In this document: positions 1 through 8,917 of the stretch, one piece after another
Layout of the letters: each line of letters begins with the position of its first letter
Position numbering within the stretch: the first letter of the stretch is position 1
Assembly (NCBI RefSeq): GCF_017583065.1
Contig: NZ_JAGEVL010000008.1
Location: 1 to 64,000, forward strand
Source: Staphylococcus shinii
GTDB lineage: Bacteria; Bacillota; Bacilli; Staphylococcales; Staphylococcaceae
Reading direction: 5' to 3'
DNA: 64,000 nucleotides
Made by a program: the position numbers and the translations under genes
Notes under the pieces: generated by a model
What the model saw: the letters and a program-made list of their open reading frames with translations, nothing else
What the model was told of the DNA's origin: nothing
The model's database searches: none

Positions 1-72
1 AAGTGGCTAAACGCGGCGGACTGTAAATCCGCTCCTTCGGGTTCGGCAGTTCGAATCTGCCCCCCTCCACCA
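1..72 (+). tRNA. tRNA-Tyr (GTA), 5' end cut by window
   Basis: The anticodon loop reads ctGTAaa at about 21-27, and the sequence ends in a T-arm (ggttcggcagttcgaatctg region) and an encoded CCA at 70-72. The acceptor 5' strand lies before the window. The extra bases between anticodon stem and T-arm (ctccttcggg) fit the long variable arm of a tyrosine tRNA. It is followed after 4 nt by tRNA-Gln. Confidence 0.93.
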
Positions 73-76
73 TTTA

Positions 77-151
77 TGGGCTATAGCCAAGCGGTAAGGC
101 AATGGACTTTGACTCCATCACGCGCTGGTTCGAATCCAGCTAGCCCAGCCA
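77..151 (+). tRNA. tRNA-Gln (TTG)
   Basis: Acceptor strand tgggcta pairs with tagccca, the anticodon loop is ctTTGac, and a T-arm ggttcgaatcc and encoded CCA (149-151) are present. It reads CAA/CAG codons. Middle member of the three-gene tRNA cluster at the window start. Confidence 0.95.
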
Positions 152-154
152 TTA

Positions 155-227
155 GAGCCATTAGCTCAGTTGGTAGAGCATCTGACTTTTAATCAGAGGG
201 TCAGTGGTTCGAGCCCACTATGGCTCA
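155..227 (+). tRNA. tRNA-Lys (TTT)
   Basis: Acceptor strand gagccat pairs with atggctc, the anticodon loop is ctTTTaa, and the T-arm is ggttcgagccc. Discriminator base is A227. CCA is not encoded (the next bases are cta), unlike the two tRNAs before it, so its 3' end would need the CCA-adding enzyme. Last gene of the cluster, followed directly by a terminator. Confidence 0.95.
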
Positions 228-231
228 CTAG

Positions 232-262
232 TAGCACTTCTCACAAGAGAAGTGCTTTTTTT
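232..262 (+). terminator. Rho-independent terminator of the tRNA cluster
   Basis: Ten-base-pair stem AGCACTTCTC / GAGAAGTGCT with an ACAA loop, followed by seven T residues. It starts 5 nt after tRNA-Lys and so ends the tRNA transcript. Confidence 0.93.
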
Positions 263-302
263 GTATATAAGATAGAAATCACTTTTAAAAGGCTCTATAC
301 TA

Positions 303-336
303 AACAGGACTGATATAAAAATCAGTCCTGTTTTTT
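303..336 (+). terminator. Second terminator-like hairpin after the tRNA cluster
   Basis: Stem ACAGGACTGAT (304-314) pairs with ATCAGTCCTGT (321-331) and is followed by a run of T residues. It lies about 40 nt after the tRNA terminator. It either backs that one up or ended a gene that has been lost here. Confidence 0.8.
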
Positions 337-618
337 GATACCAAAAAAGCGCAAAAATCTCTATAATTTAAATGTCCTACCAAATAAACTAAGGAGAGAT
401 TATGCGCCTATGAATTATTTTATATCAAAAACACTTGGAATTGAAGACCCTAATGTTATTTTCGACAATAAATTTGTTATAGTTAGAAAATTGAATAAAG
501 TATGCTTTTTTATTTATACACTTTACTGTTTTATAAATTAACAAACGTCGATACTGAAAGGGTTTGTTTTGAATGATAAATCACTATATTGATTTTATAT
601 GTAAAAAGGGTGATTTGA
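337..618 (+). other. Region without a convincing gene; possible degraded coding sequence
   Basis: A 68-codon open frame (335-541) starts in the T-run of the preceding hairpin with a TTG and has no ribosome binding site, so it is unlikely to be translated as such. Its predicted product has ordinary protein-like stretches (for example the residues around GIEDPNVIFDNKFVIVRKL), which suggests the end of a once longer gene. I do not recognise the family. The position just after a tRNA cluster is a common insertion and decay site. From 541 to 618 I see only the upstream region of the next genes. Confidence 0.35.
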
Positions 619-687
619 ATGGAAAATGCTGTTTTACCAACGCTTGAAATGTTAAAGTCTTTAGATTATTCTAGAAACAAACGATAA
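619..687 (+). CDS. Possible 22-codon leader peptide upstream of arginase
   Basis: ATG at 619 is preceded at good spacing by an AGGGTGAT-type ribosome binding site (about 607-614). The 22-residue frame ends in SRNKR with AGA and CGA arginine codons, and stops at 685-687, only 16 nt before the arginase ATG. The arginase binding site (AAAGGGG) lies in that gap. Arginine codons just before a stop next to an arginine-degrading gene could mean translational coupling or attenuation, but I know of no described leader here. It could equally be chance or a gene remnant. Confidence 0.35.
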   Translation: MENAVLPTLEMLKSLDYSRNKR

Positions 688-703
688 CAAAGGGGTTTTA
701 AAA

Positions 704-1609
704 ATGAATAAAACAGTAGAAATTATTGGGGCGCCTGCAACATTTGGGCAAAGGAAACTAGGAGTAAATCTTGGTCCAGATGCGATTCGATACGCTGGCA
801 TTGAAAAGCGTATTAAAGCTATAGGAATACCTGTTAAAGATTCTGGTAATATAGCTGTTCCTAAATTAGATTTGGAAAAATTTAATTCAGAGCAAGAAGG
901 GTTACGTAATATAGAGGAAATCATAGAAACATCAAACATATTAAGTGATGCAGTATCAACTAGTATAGAACATAATCATTTCCCGCTTGTGCTAGGAGGA
1001 GACCATTCGATTGCAATTGGTTCTATATCAGGTATTAGTAAGCATTATAACAACCTAGGCGTTATTTGGTACGACGCACATGGTGATTTAAATGTACCTG
1101 AAGAATCACCTTCTGGAAATATTCATGGTATGCCGTTACGTGTACTTGCAGGTGATGGTGATGAGCGTTTGGTGAACATTTCAGATTATTCACCAAAAGT
1201 TAAACCTGAAAATATCGTGCTTATCGGTATGAGAGATTTAGATGAGGGGGAAAGGCGTTATATAAAAGAGCATAATATTAAAACGTTTACGATGGCTGAA
1301 GTTGATCGAGTTGGTATTAAGCAAGTGATTGAAGAGACAATTAATTATTTAAAATCTAAAACAGACGGTGTTCATTTATCACTTGATGTTGATGCATTAG
1401 ATCCTGTCGAAACACCAGGTACAGGTACTAGAGTGCTTGGAGGTTTAACATATAGAGAGAGTCATTTTGCATTAGAGTTGTTACATAATTCTAATCTCAT
1501 TACTTCTATGGATTTAGTAGAGGTTAATCCGCTTATTGATCACAACAATGATACAGCGGAGCAAGCAGTGGGCTTAGTAGGTAGTTTCTTTGGAGAGACA
1601 TTATTATAA
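704..1609 (+). CDS. rocF: Arginase
   Basis: Hydrolyses L-arginine to ornithine and urea in the cytoplasm. The 301-residue length is normal for bacterial arginases. All three manganese-binding signatures are visible: GGDHSIAIG (about residue 99), DAHGDLN (about 125) and SLDVDALDP (about 226). The ATG at 704 follows an AAAGGGG binding site. It stands alone between the tRNA cluster and dacA, which is its usual place in staphylococci. Urea made here would feed urease in species that have it. Symbol rocF follows Bacillus usage; staphylococcal annotations also use arg. Confidence 0.95.
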   Translation: MNKTVEIIGAPATFGQRKLGVNLGPDAIRYAGIEKRIKAIGIPVKDSGNIAVPKLDLEKFNSEQEGLRNIEEIIETSNILSDAVSTSIEHNHFPLVLGGDHSIAIGSISGISKHYNNLGVIWYDAHGDLNVPEESPSGNIHGMPLRVLAGDGDERLVNISDYSPKVKPENIVLIGMRDLDEGERRYIKEHNIKTFTMAEVDRVGIKQVIEETINYLKSKTDGVHLSLDVDALDPVETPGTGTRVLGGLTYRESHFALELLHNSNLITSMDLVEVNPLIDHNNDTAEQAVGLVGSFFGETLL

Positions 1610-1734
1610 TTCACTTAAAATTATGTAGAAAACACTGAGTAATAAACGATTGACTCATTTATAATATAATATTGGAACTGTTGGCTGATATTAGAATATA
1701 TTTGTTTTGATGTTTCAATGTCAGTCAGTTTTGC

Positions 1735-1790
1735 TGGGGCGAGATAATGAAATCTTATAAAAACGAGATTTCTAGGGTCGCTCCTTTTTT
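1735..1790 (+). terminator. Hairpin terminator, GGGGCGAGA family
   Basis: An imperfect long stem pairs GGGGCGA with TCGCTCC and, inside it, GAAATCT with GAGATTTC, followed by six T residues. It lies between arginase and dacA and most likely ends the arginase transcript. A very similar hairpin with the same left arm occurs at 42806-42863 after fba. Confidence 0.75.
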
Positions 1791-1817
1791 GATTTTACTA
1801 AAATTTGAATACTAAAT

Positions 1818-1846
1818 ATGACAGTTAGTGTTATGATTGGTATAAT
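1818..1846 (+). promoter_or_regulatory. Promoter of dacA-ybbR-glmM
   Basis: ATGACA (1818-1823) and TATAAT (1841-1846) are separated by 17 nt and lie 35 nt before the dacA start. This is a good SigA-type match and the only one seen in the interval. Confidence 0.65.
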
Positions 1847-1881
1847 ATATAACATGGGAACAGATAACCGGAGGAGATGTT

Positions 1882-2688
1882 ATGGAATTATCCAACTTTT
1901 TTGATAACTGGAGTACAGTTAAAATAATTGCAAGTGTACTCGACTTACTCATAGTATGGTATGTACTTTATCTTCTCATTACAGTTTTTAAAGGTACCAA
2001 AGCCATTCAACTATTAAAAGGTATTGTTGTAATAGTAATTGGTCAACAATTGAGTAAAATGCTGAACTTAACAGCTACATCCCGTCTTTTTGATTTAGTT
2101 ATTCAATGGGGGGTATTAGCTCTAATCGTGATATTCCAACCAGAAATTCGACGTGCCTTGGAACAGCTTGGTAGAGGTAGTTTATTTAAACGTTATTCAA
2201 CTAATTTAAATAGTGATGAAGGCAAGTTAATATCTTCTGTGTCAAAAGCAGTACAATATATGGCTAAACGACGTATAGGCGCATTGATTGTATTTGAAAA
2301 TGAAACAGGATTACAAGACTATATTGAAACAGGCATTGCAATGAATTCAGAAATATCACAAGAACTATTAACAAATGTTTTCATACCAAATACACCATTA
2401 CATGATGGTGCGATGATTATTCAAGAAAATAAAATAGCTAGTGCTGCGAGTTATTTACCTTTATCTGATAGTGCTAAAATCGCTAAAAGTTTAGGAACAA
2501 GACATAGAGCTGCAGTAGGTATATCGGAAGTATCGGATGCCTTTACTGTGATCGTTTCAGAAGAAACAGGGTCTATTTCTGTTACTTTTGATGGTAAATT
2601 AAGAAAAGATATTTCAAATGAAGCATTTGAAGAATTGTTAGCTGAACATTGGTTTGGTACACACTTTCATGAGAAAGGTGTGAAATAA
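1882..2688 (+). CDS. dacA: Diadenylate cyclase (c-di-AMP synthase) DacA/CdaA
   Basis: Makes cyclic di-AMP from two ATP, a messenger controlling turgor, potassium uptake and wall stress. Three hydrophobic segments in the first ~95 residues anchor it in the membrane. The cytoplasmic DAC domain carries the signature DGAMII (about 172) and the GTRHRAA motif (about 207). At 268 residues it matches the CdaA class. GGAGGAG precedes the ATG. The gene is followed after 1 nt by its regulator ybbR and then glmM, the conserved Firmicutes arrangement that links c-di-AMP to peptidoglycan precursor supply. Confidence 0.95.
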   Translation: MELSNFFDNWSTVKIIASVLDLLIVWYVLYLLITVFKGTKAIQLLKGIVVIVIGQQLSKMLNLTATSRLFDLVIQWGVLALIVIFQPEIRRALEQLGRGSLFKRYSTNLNSDEGKLISSVSKAVQYMAKRRIGALIVFENETGLQDYIETGIAMNSEISQELLTNVFIPNTPLHDGAMIIQENKIASAASYLPLSDSAKIAKSLGTRHRAAVGISEVSDAFTVIVSEETGSISVTFDGKLRKDISNEAFEELLAEHWFGTHFHEKGVK

Positions 2689-2689
2689 T

Positions 2690-3622
2690 ATGTTAGAAAG
2701 TAAATGGGGATTAAGATTAATCGCTCTCGTATTAGCACTTGTGTTCTTCCTATCAGTTAACAATATGTTTGGAAATATTTTTAATGCTGATAACTTAGGC
2801 CAAAAGTCGTCTGAAACGATTCAAGAAGTTCCGGTACAAGTTAAGTATAATAATAAATCATTATATGCTAGTGAAGTACCTGATAAAGTTGATGTTGAAA
2901 TTTCAGGTCCTCAGTCACAAGTTTTAAAAGCTGAGAATGGTGAAAATATTAAAGCAGTCCTAGATTTAAGTGGTGAAAAAGCAGGAAAACATACGACGCA
3001 ATTTCAAGTCAATGGTTTGAATAAGGACATTGATTATAGCGTGAAACCGAAAGAGGCCACTGTGAATCTTGAAGAACGTGTGAGTAAAACATTAAAAGTA
3101 GAGCCAGATGTAAGTAATAATGACTTGGATTCAGATTATAAAATTAGCGAACAAAGTGTTTCACCTGAGACTGTTAAAGTGACTGGCGGACAAGACCAAA
3201 TTGATAAAATTGCATATTTAAAAGCAACATATAAAAACAAAAGTAAAATTGCTAAAAACACTACAGATGTAGCAAAAATTACTGCATTTGATAGAAATCT
3301 TAATAAAATTGACGTTTCAATTCAACCGAATGAGGTGAATTTGAGCGTTAAGGTAGAAGATTATAGTAAAAAAGTAAAAGTAAAAACAAAAGCAGTAGGG
3401 TCGTTATCTAATGGGCGTGAATTAGACAATATAAATTTAGAAGATGAAGAAGTAGAAATTTATGGTAATAAGGATGACTTAGAAGATATTGATGAAATTA
3501 CTGCAAATGTAAATTTAGATAACATCTCGGATACGACTGAAAAAAATGTGAAGTTTAAAGTACCTGAAGATGTGACAAAAGTTAATCCGAGTGGTACTAC
3601 AGCTAAAATTACGGTTAAATAG
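2690..3622 (+). CDS. ybbR: CdaR/YbbR-domain regulator of diadenylate cyclase
   Basis: Membrane-anchored extracytoplasmic protein thought to modulate DacA. One N-terminal membrane segment (about residues 7-25) is followed by several YbbR repeats of about 85 residues each (around 45-130, 133-220 and 225-310), rich in lysine, aspartate and valine as in other family members. The start lies 1 nt after the dacA stop, so the two are probably translationally coupled. The 310-residue length matches staphylococcal homologues. Confidence 0.92.
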   Translation: MLESKWGLRLIALVLALVFFLSVNNMFGNIFNADNLGQKSSETIQEVPVQVKYNNKSLYASEVPDKVDVEISGPQSQVLKAENGENIKAVLDLSGEKAGKHTTQFQVNGLNKDIDYSVKPKEATVNLEERVSKTLKVEPDVSNNDLDSDYKISEQSVSPETVKVTGGQDQIDKIAYLKATYKNKSKIAKNTTDVAKITAFDRNLNKIDVSIQPNEVNLSVKVEDYSKKVKVKTKAVGSLSNGRELDNINLEDEEVEIYGNKDDLEDIDEITANVNLDNISDTTEKNVKFKVPEDVTKVNPSGTTAKITVK

Positions 3623-3650
3623 ATTTGTATAAATAAAGGAGATATAAATA

Positions 3651-5006
3651 ATGGCAAAATATTTTGGTACAGATGGCGTAAGGGGAGTAGCAAATAAAGA
3701 ATTAACACCTGAACTTGCGTTTAAACTAGGGCGCTATGGCGGCTATGTTTTAGCCCATAATAAAGGTGAGAAGCACCCTAAAGTACTAGTTGGTAGAGAT
3801 ACTCGTGTTTCAGGAGAGATGTTAGAATCTGCATTAATTGCAGGACTAATTTCCATCGGCGCGGAAGTTATGCGTTTAGGCGTTATTTCAACACCAGGTG
3901 TAGCTTATTTAACACGAGAAATGGAAGCCGAATTAGGTGTCATGATATCTGCTTCTCATAACCCAGTTCCAGACAATGGTATTAAATTCTTTGGTTCTGA
4001 TGGCTTCAAATTATCAGATGATCAAGAACAGGAAATAGAAGAGTTATTAGATCAAGAAAACCCTGATTTACCTAGACCTGTAGGTGAAGATATTGTACAT
4101 TACTCTGATTATTTTGAAGGTGCACAAAAATACATTAGCTATTTAAAATCAACTGTTGACGTGAATTTAGATGGAATGAAGATTGCATTAGATGGGGCAA
4201 ATGGTTCTACATCTTCTTTAGCACCGTTTTTATTCGGTGATTTAGAAGCTGATACAGTGACAGTTGGCTGTAAACCAAATGGTTATAATATTAATAAAGA
4301 TGTTGGTTCTACACATCCTGAAACATTAGCTAAAGAAGTTGTCGAATCAGAATGTGACTTTGGTTTAGCTTTTGATGGTGATGGTGATAGACTAATCGCA
4401 GTAGACGAAAAAGGTAATATTGTAGATGGCGATCAAATCATGTTTATTATTGGTCAGGCAATGAGCAAAAACCATGAGTTAAATAATAATATGATTGTTT
4501 CTACAGTAATGAGTAACTTAGGTTTCTATAAAGCCTTAGATAATGAAGGTATTCAATCTAACAAAACTAAAGTTGGAGATCGCTATGTTGTAGAAGAAAT
4601 GAGAAGAGGTAACTACAATTTAGGTGGTGAACAGTCAGGTCATATTGTATTAATGGATTATAATACCACTGGAGACGGTTTATTAACAGGTGTTCAATTA
4701 GCGAGTATTATAAAAATGACAGGTAAAAGTTTAAGCCAACTTGCCAGTCAAATGAAAAAATACCCACAATCTTTAGTTAATGTTCGTGTAACAGATAAAT
4801 ATCGTGTGGAAGAAAATATTGATGTGCAAGAAATAATGACTAAAGTAGAAGTTGAAATGAATGGGGAAGGTCGTATTTTAGTAAGACCTTCTGGAACAGA
4901 ACCATTAGTGCGAGTAATGGTTGAAGCAGCGACTGATGAAGACGCGCAGCGTTTTGCCAATACAATTGCTGATGTAGTTCAAGATAAAATGGGATTAGAT
5001 AAATAA
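3651..5006 (+). CDS. glmM: Phosphoglucosamine mutase
   Basis: Converts glucosamine-6-phosphate to glucosamine-1-phosphate, the step after GlmS on the way to UDP-GlcNAc. The active-site serine loop ISASHNP places the phosphorylated serine at residue 102. The metal-binding loop DGDGDR (about 241) and the sugar-binding GGEQSGH (about 325) and phosphate-binding RPSGTEP (about 407) loops are intact. It is 451 residues long, as expected. Third gene of the dacA operon, with GGAG 10 nt before the ATG. Confidence 0.97.
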   Translation: MAKYFGTDGVRGVANKELTPELAFKLGRYGGYVLAHNKGEKHPKVLVGRDTRVSGEMLESALIAGLISIGAEVMRLGVISTPGVAYLTREMEAELGVMISASHNPVPDNGIKFFGSDGFKLSDDQEQEIEELLDQENPDLPRPVGEDIVHYSDYFEGAQKYISYLKSTVDVNLDGMKIALDGANGSTSSLAPFLFGDLEADTVTVGCKPNGYNINKDVGSTHPETLAKEVVESECDFGLAFDGDGDRLIAVDEKGNIVDGDQIMFIIGQAMSKNHELNNNMIVSTVMSNLGFYKALDNEGIQSNKTKVGDRYVVEEMRRGNYNLGGEQSGHIVLMDYNTTGDGLLTGVQLASIIKMTGKSLSQLASQMKKYPQSLVNVRVTDKYRVEENIDVQEIMTKVEVEMNGEGRILVRPSGTEPLVRVMVEAATDEDAQRFANTIADVVQDKMGLDK

Positions 5007-5223
5007 TTATTATTTAAATTTAACCAAAATCTAAATATTTAATTTAAGTAGCCCAGCACATCAGGAGCAAGCCCAAATCACTGCCATATTATACTAAAAA
5101 GATTATAATATATAAATTAAACATTGCTGGTGTTTATTATGTTGAATAAATCAATTGATAAAAGAGGCAACTTTGCTCTGAAAGACCCATGTTATTTTGA
5201 AAAATAAATATACAAATATAAAT

Positions 5224-5292
5224 AAACCTTAGGTGAACTATCGCCTAAGGTTTGTATACGTTCTGAGCCGTTGCTATTTTAATAGCAACGGC
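5224..5292 (-). terminator. Two adjacent hairpins between glmM and mtlD
   Basis: Hairpin one pairs AAACCTTAGG (5224-5233) with CCTAAGGTTT (5244-5253). Hairpin two pairs GCCGTTGCTATT with AATAGCAACGGC (5267-5292). On the minus strand hairpin one is followed by a U-rich stretch (TATTTATATTTG), so it probably ends the mannitol operon. On the plus strand the tails are weak, so termination of glmM here is less certain. I see nothing else between 5007 and 5223. Confidence 0.65.
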
Positions 5293-5301
5293 TTCTTACA
5301 T

Positions 5302-6405
5302 TTATAATACATTGTATGCTTGAATGATTTCTTGAGTTAATTGTGCATCTGTTTTAGCAAATTCTTTTAAGAATGCTTCAAGACCATGTTCTTTAATATA
5401 ATCATTTTTTTCTACTGTTTCTTGATCATTTGTATCATCATATTTTAATAATAAAGCAGCAGTTTTAACTAGTGCCTCATGTTTTAAATTATTTTGGTAT
5501 AAGTAATTTAATGGCTTAATAATTCTATCTTGTGGTCCTATTTTACGTAATGTACCACGTCCAACACGTGTAACTTCATCAGATAAGTTTGGATTTTTAA
5601 AACGCTCAATAATTTTTTCAACATATTGTGTTTGTTCGCTTTCATTAAAACCAAACTGATTCGTAATGTATTGGCTTGTTTCTTCAAGGACACGTTCTAA
5701 ATCATGCTTAATATCTGAATCATTAACAGCATCTAAGATGGTTGGTTGACCAAAATATCTACCTGCATAAGCCAGATACGCGTGTCCTGTATTGACTGTA
5801 AGTAATTTACGCTCAATGTAAGGAGTTAAATTATCTACGTATTTAATGTGATTGAGTTTTGGACCAAACCAAGCATCTTTCTCAATTACCCATTCATAAA
5901 AAGGTTCAACCACAACATCTAAAAGGTTATCATTGGTTTGTAATGGAACAATACGATCAACTGCAGCATTAGCAAAGTGGATGTGATCAGGTAGTGGCCC
6001 CGTAATATCTAAAATTGCTTTTTCTAATGTATTTGTTGCCATAATTGCATTTTCACATGCAACAATATTAACAGGTGTTTCTTTTTCTGTTAAATAGGGA
6101 GCAAATGATTTTGCTATTATAGGTAAGATATTTACACCAACCGCAGTTGTAATTAAATCAGCTTCTAATACTGCTTGTTTTAAACTTTCTGAAGGCTCAC
6201 CAGAATTGATTGCATCTACATTATGCACACGTGTTGTTGTTTTTGCTTCATCAGCTAAAATGACGTCATATTCATGGTGTTCATCCAAAGCATTAATTAT
6301 TTCAGCGTTAACATCTGCAAAAGTCACTTTTATATCATTATCAGCGAGAATATAACCGATAAATCCTCTACCTATATTTCCAGCACCGAAATGTAAGGCT
6401 TTCAT
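5302..6405 (-). CDS. mtlD: Mannitol-1-phosphate 5-dehydrogenase
   Basis: Oxidises mannitol-1-phosphate to fructose-6-phosphate with NAD. The N-terminus [17 protein letters not shown] is the classical dinucleotide-binding glycine motif. The catalytic-helix region [16 protein letters not shown] (about residues 203-218) is conserved. At 367 residues it matches staphylococcal MtlD. Its ATG shares the final A of the mtlF stop codon (one-base overlap), so it is translated with the EIIA gene. Last gene of the minus-strand mannitol operon. Confidence 0.96.
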   Translation of the reverse strand: MKALHFGAGNIGRGFIGYILADNDIKVTFADVNAEIINALDEHHEYDVILADEAKTTTRVHNVDAINSGEPSESLKQAVLEADLITTAVGVNILPIIAKSFAPYLTEKETPVNIVACENAIMATNTLEKAILDITGPLPDHIHFANAAVDRIVPLQTNDNLLDVVVEPFYEWVIEKDAWFGPKLNHIKYVDNLTPYIERKLLTVNTGHAYLAYAGRYFGQPTILDAVNDSDIKHDLERVLEETSQYITNQFGFNESEQTQYVEKIIERFKNPNLSDEVTRVGRGTLRKIGPQDRIIKPLNYLYQNNLKHEALVKTAALLLKYDDTNDQETVEKNDYIKEHGLEAFLKEFAKTDAQLTQEIIQAYNVL

Positions 6406-6839
6406 TATGCATCAGCCTCCTCAAAGACTTGTTTGATTTCTTCTGCTGATGATGCTTGAATAATACGTTCTACATTTTCTTCTTCACTAAACGTAATTGC
6501 TATTTTGGAAAGTAAGTCTAAATGCTCACCATCTTTACCTGCAATACCTACGACAACTTTAACAACTTCGCCGTCCCAGTCAACGCCTTCAGGGATTTGA
6601 ATTAAAGTTAAACCTGATTTTAAAACACTATTTTTAGCTTCGTCAGTGCCGTGAGGGATAGCTAAGCCATTACCCATAAATGTTGTTACTACTTGCTCGC
6701 GATCTTTCATTGCTTGAATATATGCTTCTGTTACAGCACCACTTGATACTAAAGCTTGACCAGCTTTTTCAATTGCTTCGTTTTGATCTTTAATTGATTG
6801 GTTGATAAAAATATTTTCATTGCTAAATAATTCGCTCAT
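6405..6839 (-). CDS. mtlF: PTS mannitol-specific EIIA component
   Basis: Cytoplasmic phosphocarrier that takes phosphate from HPr and passes it to the EIIB domain of MtlA. The phosphorylated histidine lies in GLAIPHGT (His63). The 144-residue length is that of a free-standing mannitol EIIA. In enteric bacteria the same domain is fused to MtlA; here it is separate, which fits the MtlA protein lacking it. It starts 6 nt after the mtlR stop. Confidence 0.95.
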   Translation of the reverse strand: MSELFSNENIFINQSIKDQNEAIEKAGQALVSSGAVTEAYIQAMKDREQVVTTFMGNGLAIPHGTDEAKNSVLKSGLTLIQIPEGVDWDGEVVKVVVGIAGKDGEHLDLLSKIAITFSEEENVERIIQASSAEEIKQVFEEADA

Positions 6840-6845
6840 TTTTCT

Positions 6846-8876
6846 TCACTCCATATTTAATAATTTTTGTAATTGCATAAGGTAACTTTGCTTAAGTAAC
6901 GATTGAAGCTGTTCTGGTTGTTCCATAAATCCATCAATATTGTCTAGATGCTCGACCAATTTTCCTGAGATATCGCTTATGAGTTGTGCCATTGTATCAT
7001 CAGGGGGAACGAACATACTTAACAAATATCTCACGGAAAGATTGTCATTTTGATTACTATTAAGCAAAATAGGTTCATTTAAAATGGTTATTAATATGAA
7101 AGGTTTTTTAATAATCTCACTTTTTAAATGAGGGATTGCGATGGGATAAGGATCTAAGACAAACCCTTGTCGATCCATGTGTTGCTTAATCAGTTCAGCG
7201 AATGACTGACCTTCCGTGATGATTTGATGTTCTATTAATGTGTTGGTTAAATAAGTTGTCCAGTTCGAAACTGAAGTATAATCTACATTTACAGAATCAA
7301 TTATTTCTAGTCCTTTTCTGATGTATGTTAATTTTTCTTCAGGATTTAAAATGTTACTATTATTCGTTTCATATGTTTGAACCTTTGGTTGTTTGTGCTG
7401 TGTGTTTAAAAAGGCTGATACGTGATTTATATCTGCGTCAGGGAGTAAAGGATTCACCGTAATATATGGTAAGGCGATATCTAAATCTACAGTGGAAATA
7501 ATCGCATCAAATTGTGTAGCGTCAATATCATTTAAATCCCCAACTGATGCTTGAGTAGTATTTTGTATGTCACTAAATGTTTGTTGTAACCGTGTTGCCA
7601 GTAATCTACTGGTGCCAATACCACTACTACATACTACGAGCACATTGTAAAAGGCATTATTTTGATTTTGTAAAGCACCGCCAAAATGAAGCACAATAAA
7701 TGCAATTTCACTATCTGGAAAATTAAAATTTGGCCATGTTTGTAATAAAGCACGATGAACACTTTCAAATAGTCTTGGGTACTTATGTTGAATCATTTCT
7801 GTTAATGGATTATAAGTTTCAATATTAGCGTTTAAACGGTTAATTGCTGGTATGATATGCAGCTTTAACCCTTCACTTAATGTTTCAAAATCTTCAAATG
7901 ATTGTTGATAAAAATGTGAAACAGAATGAATAAATTTCTCTATCTTTGATTCGTCTTTACTATCTTTAAATACTTCGGCAGATTCTTTACGTTTCGCACC
8001 TCTAAGATGAATTGTGATAAAAGTTACTTCAGCTTGGTTAAACTGAACTCCATAGATATGTTCAAGGTGTAAGCCAAGTGCTTGTGCTACCTCGTGTTCA
8101 AAAGAATCTTTAACGCTGTCATAGATATCATCATTTAAAGTTACATATTGGTTATTAAGCATTCGCTCAATACTTAAGACGATGTGTACGGTCAATGTTA
8201 AATAACTTGATTCTGTTAAAGAGTAGGGGAGTTGATCTAAATGATCCATTAAAATACGTTCAATTTGAAATATCTTGTCCATATCAACCATTGCCAATTG
8301 TGACTGATTGATGGATTGATAAACAAAATGGTTTTCGATAACTGAATAGACACTAGTACTGTTTAGATTGTTGACCATCAGTTGACTCAATAGTTCACGT
8401 TTTTTTGATTCAGCACCATGTAATTGAATACCTTCGCCACGTTTTTTTTGTAATGCTAATTGGTATTGATCAAGTTCTCTATCTAATTCATCTAGAAGCT
8501 TTGTCATAGTTTGATTAGAGACACCAATTTCTTGTGCTAAAACGTATTGCTTAATAGGTGCATTCGTTTGAATCAAGGCATATAAAATAATTACTTTTTG
8601 TTCTTCTTGTGATAGATCTATGGTATTTTCATTTAATAACGCGTGCTTTAGCGAATTTAGCTCCAACTCCGTCGTTTTCAGTTGTATCCCTTTTTTTGTA
8701 ACTCTTTCAAGGTCAATATCAAATGTAGATAAAAAAGATTCAATAGATTTTAATTCCCTATGAATAGTACGAGAGGATACAGCTAAGTGTTGAGCAATGT
8801 CGTAAATAGTGACATATTGACCGTGATATTTAATTAACATTTCGATAATTTCCTTTTCACGTGTACTCAAAAACAT
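6846..8876 (-). CDS. mtlR: Transcriptional activator MtlR (PRD/EIIB/EIIA regulator)
   Basis: DNA-binding activator of the mannitol operon whose activity is set by phosphorylation. Order of domains: N-terminal helix-turn-helix (about 1-75), second HTH-like part (80-165), two PTS regulation domains (about 185-290 and 300-410, with histidines in VHIVLS and IHLRGA), an EIIB-like domain with a cysteine in VVCSSGIGTS (about 415-500), and a C-terminal EIIA-like domain (about 530-676) with PHLKSE. I chose the ATG at 8876, because the upstream ATG lies only 1-2 nt after the GGAGGG site. Its place inside the operon implies autoregulation. Confidence 0.92.
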   Translation of the reverse strand: MFLSTREKEIIEMLIKYHGQYVTIYDIAQHLAVSSRTIHRELKSIESFLSTFDIDLERVTKKGIQLKTTELELNSLKHALLNENTIDLSQEEQKVIILYALIQTNAPIKQYVLAQEIGVSNQTMTKLLDELDRELDQYQLALQKKRGEGIQLHGAESKKRELLSQLMVNNLNSTSVYSVIENHFVYQSINQSQLAMVDMDKIFQIERILMDHLDQLPYSLTESSYLTLTVHIVLSIERMLNNQYVTLNDDIYDSVKDSFEHEVAQALGLHLEHIYGVQFNQAEVTFITIHLRGAKRKESAEVFKDSKDESKIEKFIHSVSHFYQQSFEDFETLSEGLKLHIIPAINRLNANIETYNPLTEMIQHKYPRLFESVHRALLQTWPNFNFPDSEIAFIVLHFGGALQNQNNAFYNVLVVCSSGIGTSRLLATRLQQTFSDIQNTTQASVGDLNDIDATQFDAIISTVDLDIALPYITVNPLLPDADINHVSAFLNTQHKQPKVQTYETNNSNILNPEEKLTYIRKGLEIIDSVNVDYTSVSNWTTYLTNTLIEHQIITEGQSFAELIKQHMDRQGFVLDPYPIAIPHLKSEIIKKPFILITILNEPILLNSNQNDNLSVRYLLSMFVPPDDTMAQLISDISGKLVEHLDNIDGFMEQPEQLQSLLKQSYLMQLQKLLNME

Positions 8877-8917
8877 AGCCATACCCTCCAGTATTGTTCT
8901 ATATAGTGGTTGTTTAA

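Noticed and set aside
569..586. ArgR-like box TGAATGATAAATCA upstream of arginase
   Set aside because: Only one half matches the GAAT-N4-ATTC core; too weak to report as a site.
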